DNA of 64,000 bases from Oceanibaculum nanhaiense (GCF_002148795.1 NZ_MPOB01000003.1:248001-312000); one strand, 5' to 3'. Shown: positions 9,231 to 17,658, numbered from the stretch's first letter. A program made the numbers and translations. The notes: generated by a model not told the origin, from the letters alone.

Positions 9231-10328
9231 TCAGGAGACGAGCGCGGCCCGTTCCTTTTCCATATGCTCGAAACGCGACCAGACGCCGGCGTCGCCGTCC
9301 CAGCTGCCGCGGCTGGCACCCTTGGAATATTCGGTCGCGCGCTGCTCGAAGAAATTGGCGTGCTCGACCCCGTTCAGGATCTCCACAAGCCAGGGCAGCG
9401 GGTGCGGCGTGAGCTGCCTGTAGCCGGTGTCGGTCTTCTCGAAACAGCCGAAGACCGTGGGCAGGCGCAGCTGGGTCAGCCGCCAGTCGGCGATGTAGCG
9501 GACATAGGATTTGATATCCTGGGCTGTCATCCCTTCGATCTCGCCGAGGCCGAAAGCCAGATCGACGAAATTCTCCTCCAGCCCGACCATCGTCTTGGCG
9601 ACATCGATGATGTCGTCGCGCACGGCGGGGGTGACCGCCCCGGTCTCACGGTGCCATTCGTGGAACAGCCGGATGATGCCTTCGCAATGCAGGCTCTCGT
9701 CGCGCACCGACCAGGAGACGATCTGCCCCATGCCGTTCATCTTGTTGTGGCGCGGGAAGTTCAGCAGCATGGCGAAGCTGGCGAACAGGCTCATGCCCTC
9801 GGTGAAGGCGCCGAACATGGCCAGCGTACGCGCCACGTCGGAGACCGTGCCGACGCCAAAGGTGTGCATGTAGTCGGCCTTGGCGCGCATCTCCGAATAG
9901 TCGCGGAACGCCTCGAACTCCGATTGCGGCATGCCCAGCGTCTTCAGCAGCAGCGCATAGGCGTCGATATGCACCGTCTCCATGTTGGAGAAGGCGGCCA
10001 TCATCATCTGCAGTTCCAGGGGCTGGAACAGCGGGATGTAACGCTTCAGGTAATTGTCGCCAACCTCGACATCCGACTGGGTGAAGAAGCGGAAAATCTG
10101 CGTCAGCAGCAGGCGTTCCGACTCGCTGACACGGTCCGAGGCCCAGTCCTTGATGTCGCCGCCCAGCGGCACTTCCTCGCCCATCCAGTGGGTCTGCTGC
10201 TGGCGCTTCCAGTAGTCATAGGCCCAGGAATAACGATTCACATCATAGGTGCCGGTGGCGGTCAGCAGGCCGACCTTGCCGGTGCCGACCAGATCGCGCG
10301 GATTCAGATGGCCGAGATTTACTGACAC
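9231..10328 (-). CDS. nrdB: Ribonucleoside-diphosphate reductase class Ia, beta subunit
   Basis: 365 residues, the small subunit that houses the diferric-tyrosyl radical. Visible iron ligands include D86, E117 and H120 (NMETVH) and a second set in SVRDESLHCEG; the radical tyrosine is Y124, at the usual spacing from E117. I chose the GTG at 10328, which overlaps the nrdA end by ten bases; the upstream in-frame residues are nrdA sequence in another frame. Translation is probably coupled to nrdA. Like nrdA it would be controlled by the upstream cobalamin riboswitch. Confidence 0.93.
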   Translation of the reverse strand: MSVNLGHLNPRDLVGTGKVGLLTATGTYDVNRYSWAYDYWKRQQQTHWMGEEVPLGGDIKDWASDRVSESERLLLTQIFRFFTQSDVEVGDNYLKRYIPLFQPLELQMMMAAFSNMETVHIDAYALLLKTLGMPQSEFEAFRDYSEMRAKADYMHTFGVGTVSDVARTLAMFGAFTEGMSLFASFAMLLNFPRHNKMNGMGQIVSWSVRDESLHCEGIIRLFHEWHRETGAVTPAVRDDIIDVAKTMVGLEENFVDLAFGLGEIEGMTAQDIKSYVRYIADWRLTQLRLPTVFGCFEKTDTGYRQLTPHPLPWLVEILNGVEHANFFEQRATEYSKGASRGSWDGDAGVWSRFEHMEKERAALVS

Positions 10329-12328
10329 GCCAGGCACTCCTCGTAATCGGTCGGCGCCTGATTGTCGAAGGCCGGCTTCTCGCCCTCCTCCGCCTTTGCT
10401 TCCAGCTTGCCGGCGAAGGCGGCGCGGCTGATCGACTTGGAGCGGCAGTAATACAGGCTCTTGATGCCGCGCTTCCAGGCCGTCCAGTGCAGCATGTGCA
10501 GGTCCCACTTGTCGATGTCGGCCGGCAGGAACAGGTTCAGCGACTGGCTCTGGCAGATGAAGGGCGCGCGATCGGCCGCCAGGTCGATGATCCAGCGCTG
10601 GTCGATCTCGAAGGCGGTACGGAAGGTCGCCTTCTCGTCCTCGTTGAGGAAGTCGAGATGCTGGACGGAGCCTTCCTTCTCGACGATGGACTGCCAGACT
10701 TCGGCGGTATTCTGGCCCTTCTCCTCCAGCATCGTCTCCAGATGGCGGTTGCGCACCGAGAACGCGCCGGACAGCGTCTTGTGGGTGTAGATATTGGCCG
10801 GGATCGGCTCGATGCCGGCACTGGTGCCGCCGCAGATGATGCTGATCGAGGCGGTCGGCGCGATGGCGATCTTGTGGCTGAAGCGCGCCTTCATGCCGGC
10901 GTCATGCGCGTCCGGGCACGGCCCGCGCTCCTCGGCCAGCGCCACCGAGGCGGCATCGGCCTCGCGGCGGATCTTGCGGAACATCTTGAAATTCCAGGAT
11001 TTGGCGAGCGCGCTCTCGAACGGAATGCCGCGCGCCTGCAGGAAGGAATGGAAGCCCATGATACCGAGCCCGACGGAGCGCTCGCGCATCGCCGAATATT
11101 TCGCCCGCTCCATGCCATCCGGCGCGTTCTCGATGAACTGCGTCAGCACATTGTCGAGGAAGCGCAGCACGTCCTCGATGAAGCCGGGTGCCTCCTCCCA
11201 TTCCTCCCAGGTCTCGACATTCAGCGAGGACAGGCAGCACACGGCGGTGCGCTCCTTCTCGTCCTGGTCCTGGCCGGTGACCAGCGTGATCTCGCTGCAC
11301 AGGTTGGAGGTGGAGACCTTCAGCCCCAGCTTCTGCTGGTGCTTCGGCAGTGCGCGATTCACCGTGTCGATATACAGCAGATAGGGCTCGCCGGTCTGCA
11401 GGCGGGTTTCCAGGATGCGCTGCCACAGCTGGCGCGCATCGACCTGGCGGAGCACCGCGCCATCCTTCGGGCTCTTCAGTCCGAACATGCCGCCATCGCG
11501 CACCGCCGCCATGAACTCGTCGGTGACATTGATGCCGTGATGCAGGTTCAGCCCCTTGCGGTTGAAATCGCCCGAAGCCTTGCGGATTTCCAGGAATTCC
11601 TCGATCTCCGGATGATGGATATCGAGATAGACCGCCGCCGAGCCGCGCCGCAGAGAGCCCTGGCTGATCGCCAGCGTCAACCCGTCCATGACATGGATGA
11701 AGGGAATGATGCCCGAGGTCTCGCCCGCGCCCTTCACCGCCTCGCCGATGGAGCGGACCTGGCCCCAATAGGTGCCGATGCCGCCGCCATTCGAGGCCAG
11801 GGCGACATTCTCGTTCCAGGTGCGCACGATGCCGTCCAGCGAATCCGGCACCGCGTTCAGGAAGCAGGAAATCGGCAGGCCACGCGTGGTGCCACCGTTG
11901 GACAGCACCGGCGTCGCCGGCATGAACCACAGCCGCGACATGGCGTCATACAGGCGCTGGGCATGGCCGATATCGTCGGCAAAGGCGCAGGAAACCCGCG
12001 CGAACATGTCCTGATAGCTTTCGCCGGCCAGCAGATAGCGGTCATTCAGCGTCGCCTTGCCGAAATTCGTCAGCAACGCGTCGCGGCTGCGATCCAGCTT
12101 CAGGTCGGAAGGCTGGGGGCGCGGCGCCAGCGGATAGGGCAGCGGCGCGCGGCGCTCCAGATTCAGGGCCTGCTGATGCGGGAAGTCCGGCTCCGGCGGC
12201 TGAACGCGCGGACGCGGCGCGCGCGGCTGCTCGGCAGGGCGCTGCACATGACGCTGCTGCGAAGGCCCGCCCGGTGTCTGCGGAACGAGATTGCCGTCAT
12301 AATCGAAATCGAAAGCCAGAGAGGACAT
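10319..12328 (-). CDS. nrdA: Ribonucleoside-diphosphate reductase class Ia, alpha subunit
   Basis: 669 residues, the catalytic subunit that reduces NDPs to dNDPs. Visible are the GLPISC cysteine, the active-site NLCSE motif (Asn, Cys, Glu), the AVCCLSSLN partner cysteine and a C-terminal CLACQ redox pair that recharges the active site. The first ~85 residues are proline/arginine-rich and show no recognisable ATP-cone, so overall dATP inhibition may be absent or different. Start chosen at MSSLAFDFD, 12328; the open frame runs on to 12406, which is untranslated leader. The leader contains a cobalamin riboswitch. Confidence 0.95.
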   Translation of the reverse strand: MSSLAFDFDYDGNLVPQTPGGPSQQRHVQRPAEQPRAPRPRVQPPEPDFPHQQALNLERRAPLPYPLAPRPQPSDLKLDRSRDALLTNFGKATLNDRYLLAGESYQDMFARVSCAFADDIGHAQRLYDAMSRLWFMPATPVLSNGGTTRGLPISCFLNAVPDSLDGIVRTWNENVALASNGGGIGTYWGQVRSIGEAVKGAGETSGIIPFIHVMDGLTLAISQGSLRRGSAAVYLDIHHPEIEEFLEIRKASGDFNRKGLNLHHGINVTDEFMAAVRDGGMFGLKSPKDGAVLRQVDARQLWQRILETRLQTGEPYLLYIDTVNRALPKHQQKLGLKVSTSNLCSEITLVTGQDQDEKERTAVCCLSSLNVETWEEWEEAPGFIEDVLRFLDNVLTQFIENAPDGMERAKYSAMRERSVGLGIMGFHSFLQARGIPFESALAKSWNFKMFRKIRREADAASVALAEERGPCPDAHDAGMKARFSHKIAIAPTASISIICGGTSAGIEPIPANIYTHKTLSGAFSVRNRHLETMLEEKGQNTAEVWQSIVEKEGSVQHLDFLNEDEKATFRTAFEIDQRWIIDLAADRAPFICQSQSLNLFLPADIDKWDLHMLHWTAWKRGIKSLYYCRSKSISRAAFAGKLEAKAEEGEKPAFDNQAPTDYEECLACQ

Positions 12329-12435
12329 CGCTACCCCGTCGATCAGGTGGTGACGGGATAACAGGTCAGCCTGCGGGCAAATTCCCCCTACCCGCAAGCG
12401 ACCCAAAGGACACCCCGCCCAAGGTCATACGTCTG

Positions 12436-12633
12436 GTTACGGCAGGTCTCCTGGCTCGCGGGTCTCGGCTCCGGCCCGGCCTTCCCGAATCCCGGCCTCG
12501 CTCCGGGCATTCAGTGGCACGAAAAGGGCAAAAGCTCGCCGCTCACAGTTGCGGGGACAGCTTCGGATTAAGCAAGAAAACCGCCGCACCGAATTCCCAT
12601 CTTAGCCCCAAATCTACCGACCCGGGGAACCAT
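12436..12633 (-). promoter_or_regulatory. Cobalamin (B12) riboswitch in nrdAB leader
   Basis: On the minus strand the conserved elements occur in canonical order: 5' GGTTCCCC (near 12632), GGGGCTAAGATGGGAA, TTAATCCGAAGCTG, the B12-box-type CCCCGCAACTGTGAGC (around 12540-12560), GCCACTG, GGGAAGGC, and the 3' signature AGCCAGGAGACCTGCCG (12440-12456). This is the full adenosylcobalamin aptamer core. It ends about 110 bases before the nrdA start, leaving room for an expression platform. Known logic: B12 binding turns off the downstream B12-independent enzyme. No classical T-tract terminator is seen, so control could be at translation. Confidence 0.95.
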
Positions 12634-12666
12634 AACCACTAGATACGGTAGCGGTTATCCCGATCC

Positions 12667-12691
12667 TGTCAAGGCGATTGTGTCCTTGACA
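12667..12691 (-). promoter_or_regulatory. Inverted repeat and possible nrdAB promoter
   Basis: A perfect 8+8 inverted repeat, TGTCAAGG-N9-CCTTGACA, sits between the TauD-like gene's stop (12701) and the riboswitch. Read on the minus strand the second arm supplies a consensus -35 TTGACA, with a weak -10-like TACCGT about 16 bases further. It could be the nrdAB promoter with an overlapping operator. It lacks a T-tract, so it is a poor terminator for the upstream gene. Confidence 0.45.
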
Positions 12692-12700
12692 AGCCCCTGA

Positions 12701-13771
12701 TTACGCAGGCGCCAGCGCTTCCTGACCGATGCCGCCACGCACCGCGCCAGCCTCCACATTGCGCCACAGGACCGTGTGGTCCGCCGGCAGCGGGCGGCTG
12801 TTCGGCATCGACAGCCAGAGCCGGAACAGCATGCGGCTGCGACCCTGCGTGTCATCGTCGGTGAAGGGCGTGCGGCCGTGATAGACGACATGGTTGTTCA
12901 GAAGCTGAATGTCGCCCGGCTCCAGCACCATCTCGAAAGACAGTTCCTCCATCGTGGCCTGGAACAGCGCCAGCGCCTCCTTCTGCACGTCACTCATCGG
13001 TGGTACGCCGGGAATGAAGGAAGCCGCCTCAATATAGGTCAGCGAGTAATGGCTGGTCAGCTTGCCGTCGTGAAGCCCGAAGATCGGCAGCGGGTAGGCC
13101 ACCTGCTCCGCCCCCTTCTCCTCGCCGAAACGGCTGCGGTAATAGGGCTGGCACAGCACTTCCAGCAGATCCGGCCGGCGCTCCCGGATGGTGTTGTACA
13201 CCATGGGAGAGGAGCACAGCTTGCTCACCCCGCCATTGGCGGCCTGGCGCACGCACAGCAGCCCGACCACATCGCAGCGGTCGGTGTGGAAGCGCAAGGC
13301 CCCGTTCGACAGGGTGCGGGCATAGGAGGACAGGAAGGTGCCGTTATCCTGCGTCTGCACCTGGCCGTAGCGTTCGCCGACGACGGCAGCGCCCTCGTCG
13401 CGGATCTCGCGCATCAGCTCGCCGCGGTTGTTCTGGAACAGCGTATGGCCCAGCTGCTTGCCGAGACCGAAATACAGCTTCTTCAGCTGGGCTTCGGAAT
13501 AGCGATCCACCGGGATACGGCGCAGCTTCACCATGCCGCTGCCATTCTCAAGCTCTTCCCGAACCGCATCCAGCCTTGCGGACAGCGCGCCCAGCGGAAA
13601 ATTCTCGCGGGTGATGTCGTGCCAGGCGATGCCCTGCGCCTCGACATGGGCAAGGGCCGCGTCCAGCGCCGCAATCTCCCCCGCTGTCAGCTCGAAAATC
13701 CAGCGGCGCGACATCGCCATGTCGCTGCCATGCCAGACGCAATCGCCGTCAATCCTCGGTAACGCGGTCAT
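12701..13771 (-). CDS. TauD/TfdA-family Fe(II)/2-oxoglutarate-dependent dioxygenase
   Basis: 356 residues. The iron-binding HxD is H162-T-D164 in ALRFHTDRCD; the distal histidine is in NNHVVYHGRTPF near residue 300, and an arginine for 2-oxoglutarate follows in RMLFRLWLSM. These enzymes hydroxylate unactivated carbons, often releasing sulfite, phosphate or amines. The start at 13771 has GGGAGGAGA seven bases upstream; the open frame to 13810 lacks an RBS. It is a single gene with no clear partner; a link to the sulfite dehydrogenase 7 kb away is only speculative. Confidence 0.85.
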   Translation of the reverse strand: MTALPRIDGDCVWHGSDMAMSRRWIFELTAGEIAALDAALAHVEAQGIAWHDITRENFPLGALSARLDAVREELENGSGMVKLRRIPVDRYSEAQLKKLYFGLGKQLGHTLFQNNRGELMREIRDEGAAVVGERYGQVQTQDNGTFLSSYARTLSNGALRFHTDRCDVVGLLCVRQAANGGVSKLCSSPMVYNTIRERRPDLLEVLCQPYYRSRFGEEKGAEQVAYPLPIFGLHDGKLTSHYSLTYIEAASFIPGVPPMSDVQKEALALFQATMEELSFEMVLEPGDIQLLNNHVVYHGRTPFTDDDTQGRSRMLFRLWLSMPNSRPLPADHTVLWRNVEAGAVRGGIGQEALAPA

Positions 13772-13846
13772 ATCAATCTCCTCCCCCGGTCTTGCTGCCG
13801 TTCGCGGCAATCATGTCACGCGGGCAAGCCGGCAGACAAGAAACCG

Positions 13847-14770
13847 CTACCAGACGAACCGGCCCATCAGATATGTCGGGCGCACAGGCTTGTCGGCGAT
13901 GAAGCCGCGCCAGGCGGCATCGCTGGGCAGCATATTGCCGCTCACGCCCAGCGCCGGCCCATGGATGCCGTCGGCCACCAGCGCGCTGTCGCAGCCGAAG
14001 CGGCTGGCCCCCTCGATATCATGGCCCAGCGAATCGCCAACGGCGAGGATGCGCCCCTTGTCGGACAGGCCCAGGCTGGCGAGGCAGCTGCGGTAGATCG
14101 GCGGGTGCGGTTTGCCGTGCCACTGCACGCGGCCGCCGCGGCGTTCATATTCTTCCGCCACCAGGCCGATGGCCTCGGCCAGCTTTCCGCCATCGACGCG
14201 GTGCGTGTCCGGGTTGGCGCAGACCATCGGCAGGCCGCGCGCCAGCCCCTGCGCGATCAAGCCCTTATAGGCCTCCAGCAGGCCGGAATCGCGCGCATCG
14301 CCGATCAGCAGCAGGAAATCCGCCTGACCGACATCCTCAACCAGATCGATATCGACCCCATCCAGGAAGCTCGAATCGCCGGGCCGTCTGGTCGCGTAGC
14401 AGCGGCGGCCAAGCCCGGCATAGAAATCATCTGCCCCGTGCTTGCCCCGGCTGGCGAGGCCGCGCCAGGCATCCTCGCCCGCCGAGATCATCTCGTCATA
14501 GAGATCGGGCGTGAAGCCGATGCGCGCCATCAGCGCGACATTGTAATCGTTGCGCTTGCCGGAATTGGACAGCACCACCACCCGCTTGCCGGATTCCCGC
14601 AGGGCCTTCAGGCAGTCCAGCGCCCCCGGATAAGGCGTCTTGCCGTCATGCAGCACGCCCCATTGATCCAGGATGAAGCCGTCATAGCGGTCCGCGACCG
14701 CGCCGAGGCCGGCGATCGGCTGCGTGCCGGACCAGCCGGTATCGGCTTGCGGAGAGCTACCGGCGGACAT
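13847..14770 (-). CDS. HAD-superfamily hydrolase (TIGR01459-like)
   Basis: 307 residues of the NagD-like HAD class: the nucleophile motif is FILDQWGVLHDG near residue 34, motif II is VVLSNSGKR, and the C-terminal metal site is LAVGDSLGHDIEGASRFG. WGVLHDG-type enzymes are cytoplasmic phosphatases of sugar phosphates or nucleotides. Start chosen at MSAGSSPQ, two bases after the stop of the sodium channel gene, so the two are likely co-transcribed. Why a phosphatase accompanies an ion channel is not apparent from the sequence. Confidence 0.85.
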   Translation of the reverse strand: MSAGSSPQADTGWSGTQPIAGLGAVADRYDGFILDQWGVLHDGKTPYPGALDCLKALRESGKRVVVLSNSGKRNDYNVALMARIGFTPDLYDEMISAGEDAWRGLASRGKHGADDFYAGLGRRCYATRRPGDSSFLDGVDIDLVEDVGQADFLLLIGDARDSGLLEAYKGLIAQGLARGLPMVCANPDTHRVDGGKLAEAIGLVAEEYERRGGRVQWHGKPHPPIYRSCLASLGLSDKGRILAVGDSLGHDIEGASRFGCDSALVADGIHGPALGVSGNMLPSDAAWRGFIADKPVRPTYLMGRFVW

Positions 14771-14772
14771 CC

Positions 14773-15561
14773 CTAGCGCCCCTCGCGGCGCAGCGCCGCC
14801 ACTTCCTCTTTCAGCGCGCGAATCTCGGCGATGATCTCGTGATGATCGCCGCCCAGCGCCGCGCGGGTTTCCCCTTCTTCGGCATGGTGCTCCTGCGCCA
14901 TCGCATCGACGATGATGGCGATGAACAGGTTCAGCACGGCGAAGGTGGTCAGCAGGATGAAGATGATGAAGAACAGCCAGGCATAGGGATAGACCTCCAT
15001 GACCGGCCGCACGATGCCCATCGACCAGCTTTCCAGCGTCATCACCTGGAACAGCGTGTAGAAGGACGCACCGATGCTGCCGAACCAGTCCGGGAAGCTG
15101 GCGCCGAACAGCTTGGTCGCCATCACGGCGGCGACATAGAATACCAGCGACAGCAGCGCCACCACGGAGCCCATGCCGGGTATCGCGCGCAGCAGCGCAT
15201 GCACCACCTTGCGCAGCGAGGGCACGACGGAGATCAGCCGCAGCACGCGCAGGATGCGCAGCGAGCGCAGCACCGACACACCCTCGCCCGCCGGCATCAG
15301 GGTGACGCCGACCACCAGGAAATCGAAGATGTTCCAGGCATCGCGGAAGAAGCGCAGGCGATAGACGACCAGCTTCAGGACGATCTCGATGATGAAGATC
15401 GACAGCGCGATCCGGTCGAGCACGATCAGCACCGGCCCCGCTAGATTCATCGCCGTCGCCGAGGTTTCCAGGCCCAGGGTGACGGCGTTCACGATAATGA
15501 CGCCGATGATGAAATTCTGGAACGCGCCCGATTCGATGAAGCCCTTCAGCCTGTCCACCAT
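14773..15561 (-). CDS. Bacterial voltage-gated sodium channel (NaChBac family)
   Basis: 262 residues, six helices. S4 carries arginines every third position (R99, R102, R105, R108 in LRSLRILRVLRLI). The pore helix/selectivity filter is TLESWSM at 175-181, matching the LESWxx filter of BacNav channels (TLESWAS in NaChBac), which makes Na+ the expected ion. S6 is LLTTFAVLNLFIAIIVDAM. The tail EIRALKEEVAALRREGR is a heptad coiled coil that would hold the homotetramer together. It is followed at once by the HAD phosphatase gene. BacNav proteins affect motility and pH homeostasis in alkaliphiles and marine bacteria; the role here is inferred only. Confidence 0.93.
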   Translation of the reverse strand: MVDRLKGFIESGAFQNFIIGVIIVNAVTLGLETSATAMNLAGPVLIVLDRIALSIFIIEIVLKLVVYRLRFFRDAWNIFDFLVVGVTLMPAGEGVSVLRSLRILRVLRLISVVPSLRKVVHALLRAIPGMGSVVALLSLVFYVAAVMATKLFGASFPDWFGSIGASFYTLFQVMTLESWSMGIVRPVMEVYPYAWLFFIIFILLTTFAVLNLFIAIIVDAMAQEHHAEEGETRAALGGDHHEIIAEIRALKEEVAALRREGR

Positions 15562-15684
15562 GTACGCCCTGTTCCGCCAGATGCAATTGCGAGGCTTTCA
15601 TGCCGTGAAGCGGCAATAAAAGCAATCGGGCACCATTGACCAGCTGCCATAGGATCGACGGCCCGCTTCTGCTATAGCTGCCCG

Positions 15685-16575
15685 ATGGCTGACGATCTCG
15701 CCCCCTCCCCGCGGCGCCGGAAATGGCGTCGGGCCACGCTGCTGCTGGCAGCACTGGCGCTTCTGGCGCTCGCCGCCCTGGTCCCGATGGACAGCGCCGT
15801 GGTCGGCGGCTTCCTGCAGGATGCCAGCCAGACATTGAAGGGCTGGGTGGACGATCACCCGATTATCGGCGCCATCGCCTATGTGCTGGCCACCGCCTTC
15901 GGCAAGCTGGTGCCGTTGCCGGCCGGCGGGCTGCTGATCCTGACCGGCGGCTACCTGTTCGGCACCCTGCCGGGCGGCTTGCTGGCGGCCATGGGCGGCG
16001 CGCTGAGCTCCGGCATCGCGCTGATTGTCAGCCGGCAGCTGCTGGCCGGCTTTGTCGAGCGGCGTTTCGGGGCGCGTGTGGAGGCGGTTAAATGGATCAT
16101 CGCCGAGGATGCCTTCAACTATATCCTGTCGATACGGCTGATCCCGATCATGCCGGCCTGGCTGTCCAATATCCTGCCGGCCCCCTTCGACATACCGGTG
16201 CCCAAGGCGATGCTGGCCACCTTCATCGGCGTGCTGCCGGTGTCCTTCATCCTGGCCAGTATCGGTGACGGCATCCAGACCCTGACGGCGGAGGCCGAAG
16301 AGCTCACCGTCGCGGTTCTGCTGAAGCCGGAAATCCTGCTGCCGCTGACCGCCATGGCCGTGCTGGCGCTGCTGCCGGTGGCCGCCAAGCACTGGCGGCG
16401 CCGGCGCGCGAAAAGGCGATTACAGCCGCCCCCAGCGGACCGCCAGCCAGAGCCGTTCGTGCAGGATATAGCAGAACAGGCCCGTCCCCGCCGTCACCAG
16501 GGCGAAGCCGCCGGCCTCGGCGAAGGAACCGGTCAGGGCATAGGCGAGAAGCCCGGTCGTCAGCAGCCCCAATAG
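15685..16575 (+). CDS. TVP38/TMEM64 (DedA-superfamily) membrane protein
   Basis: 296 residues. An N-terminal basic cap and helix (about 14-35) precede the family core FGKLVPLPAGGLLILTGGYLFG (about 73-94), the glycine-rich GGLLAAMGGALSSGIALIVSR, and RLIPIMPAWLSNILPAPFDIP with the conserved arginine-proline region. The superfamily includes lipid-carrier transporters/scramblases. The last ~50 residues after HWRRRRAKR are Q/P/R-rich and are the reverse-complement reading of the converging DUF2061 gene, so the real C-terminus is functionally short. Convergent overlap is 156 bases. Confidence 0.82.
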   Translation: MADDLAPSPRRRKWRRATLLLAALALLALAALVPMDSAVVGGFLQDASQTLKGWVDDHPIIGAIAYVLATAFGKLVPLPAGGLLILTGGYLFGTLPGGLLAAMGGALSSGIALIVSRQLLAGFVERRFGARVEAVKWIIAEDAFNYILSIRLIPIMPAWLSNILPAPFDIPVPKAMLATFIGVLPVSFILASIGDGIQTLTAEAEELTVAVLLKPEILLPLTAMAVLALLPVAAKHWRRRRAKRRLQPPPADRQPEPFVQDIAEQARPRRHQGEAAGLGEGTGQGIGEKPGRQQPQ

Positions 16576-16620
16576 CTGCCAGGAACAGGCCTTCAAAAGG
16601 GTGCGCAGTCTGGTCTCCAT
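16420..16620 (-). CDS. DUF2061 small membrane protein
   Basis: 66 residues: METRLRTLLKACSWQLLG opens a two-helix protein with GLLAYALTGSFAEAGGFALV and the conserved ending CYILHERLWLAVRWGR. This is the DUF2061 pattern, function unknown, often found beside sulfur-assimilation or envelope genes. The start at 16620 is preferred; upstream in-frame starts exist. Its 3' half lies entirely within the antisense of the TVP38-family gene, yet its residue pattern is strongly family-like, so both genes appear real. Confidence 0.75.
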   Translation of the reverse strand: METRLRTLLKACSWQLLGLLTTGLLAYALTGSFAEAGGFALVTAGTGLFCYILHERLWLAVRWGRL

Positions 16621-16644
16621 GATTGGCGCCTTCGGGAAAACGGG

Positions 16645-16770
16645 TTGATAAAATCGGGTGCCCGATATCTGCGCGCGCCACCCCTTCCCGGCAAGGAGAG
16701 TGTTATGCGCTTTATCCATAAAAATACTGCTTCTACCTATTTTGTGATTTTTATCCCGATTTCTGATAAA
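16645..16770. promoter_or_regulatory. Cluster of TTTATC/GATAAA boxes between DUF2061 and XRE genes
   Basis: The divergent intergenic region holds GATAAA at 16647-16652, TTTATC at 16711-16716, TTTATC at 16750-16755 and GATAAA at 16765-16770. The last pair forms an inverted repeat TTTATC-N9-GATAAA just before the XRE start codon, and the box at 16647 carries the same AATCGGG flank as the one at 16750 in opposite sense. This looks like an autoregulatory operator set. Not experimentally known. Confidence 0.4.
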
Positions 16771-16780
16771 CTCCCTCACC

Positions 16781-17641
16781 ATGAAACATGACAAGCGCCT
16801 GCTGTCCCGGCTGTTCCGCGAAAGATTGGCCATTGCCCTGGCCGAGCGCGACATGACGGTAAGCGTCCTGGCGGCGCGGGCCGGCGTGGACCGATCGACC
16901 GTGGCGCAGCTTCTCTCCGCCCCCGACCCGAGGTTGCCGAACGGCCTGGTGCTCGCCAATCTGGCCAGCGCGCTGGGGGAGAGCGCCGACTGGCTGCTCG
17001 GCCTGTCCAGCCAGCGCGGCGCGGTCACCGATATCGTCGAGCAGTCGGTGCAGGTCGCCGAAGCGGCGCGCCATCCGTTCGACGAGCAATTGCGCCGCTG
17101 GTATCGTGAAGCCGCCGGCTACAAGGTGCGCCATGTGCCGCAGACCCTGCCGGACCTGCTGAAGACCCCGGCCCTGCTGGAGGTGGAGTATGGCAGCTCC
17201 CTCGCCCGGTCTTCCGACCAGGCGATTGCCGATGCCGCCGTGCAGCTCGACTATATCCGCCAGCCCGATACTGATATCGAGGTCGCTTTCGCGGCGCACC
17301 GGCTGCGGGATTTCGCCGATGGCGCCGGTATCTGGGGCCGCATGCCGCCGGCCAGGCGGCGCGCGGAACTGGAGCAGATGGCACAGATGGCGCGCGATCT
17401 GTACCCGTCGCTGCGCGTCTTCCTCTACGATGGCAGCGCGCTGTATTCGGCCCCCTTCACCGTGTTCGGGCCAAGCCGCGCGGCGCTTTATCTCGGTCAG
17501 CGCTTCCTGGTCTTCAGTTCAGCCGTACATATCCGGCTGATGATCCGCCATTTCGACGATCTGATCCGGGGCGCCATCGTGCAGGCGCACGACTACGCCG
17601 ACCATGTGATGCGGGAGGTCGCACGCCGCGACTGGCGCTAG
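16781..17641 (+). CDS. XRE-type helix-turn-helix regulator with long C-terminal domain
   Basis: 286 residues. The N-terminal HTH is at about 24-75 (DMTVSVLAARAGVDRSTVAQLLS then LANLASALGESADWLLG). Residues 95-286 form a conserved but unassigned domain containing QTLPDLLKTPALLEVEYG and YSAPFTVFGPSRAALYLGQRFLVF, which suggests a ligand-sensing domain. It diverges from DUF2061 across a 160-base region with repeated TTTATC boxes, consistent with self-regulation. Targets beyond its own region are not evident. Confidence 0.8.
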   Translation: MKHDKRLLSRLFRERLAIALAERDMTVSVLAARAGVDRSTVAQLLSAPDPRLPNGLVLANLASALGESADWLLGLSSQRGAVTDIVEQSVQVAEAARHPFDEQLRRWYREAAGYKVRHVPQTLPDLLKTPALLEVEYGSSLARSSDQAIADAAVQLDYIRQPDTDIEVAFAAHRLRDFADGAGIWGRMPPARRRAELEQMAQMARDLYPSLRVFLYDGSALYSAPFTVFGPSRAALYLGQRFLVFSSAVHIRLMIRHFDDLIRGAIVQAHDYADHVMREVARRDWR

Positions 17642-17658
17642 AGCCTTTCTCTCTCGCT

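Noticed and set aside
10487-12361. 624-codon open frame on the plus strand
   Set aside because: Antisense of nrdA, which has all its catalytic motifs on the other strand.
12668-12690. Possible NrdR box (ACACAATC half) near the nrdAB promoter
   Set aside because: Only the first half resembles the consensus and there is no second box at the usual spacing.
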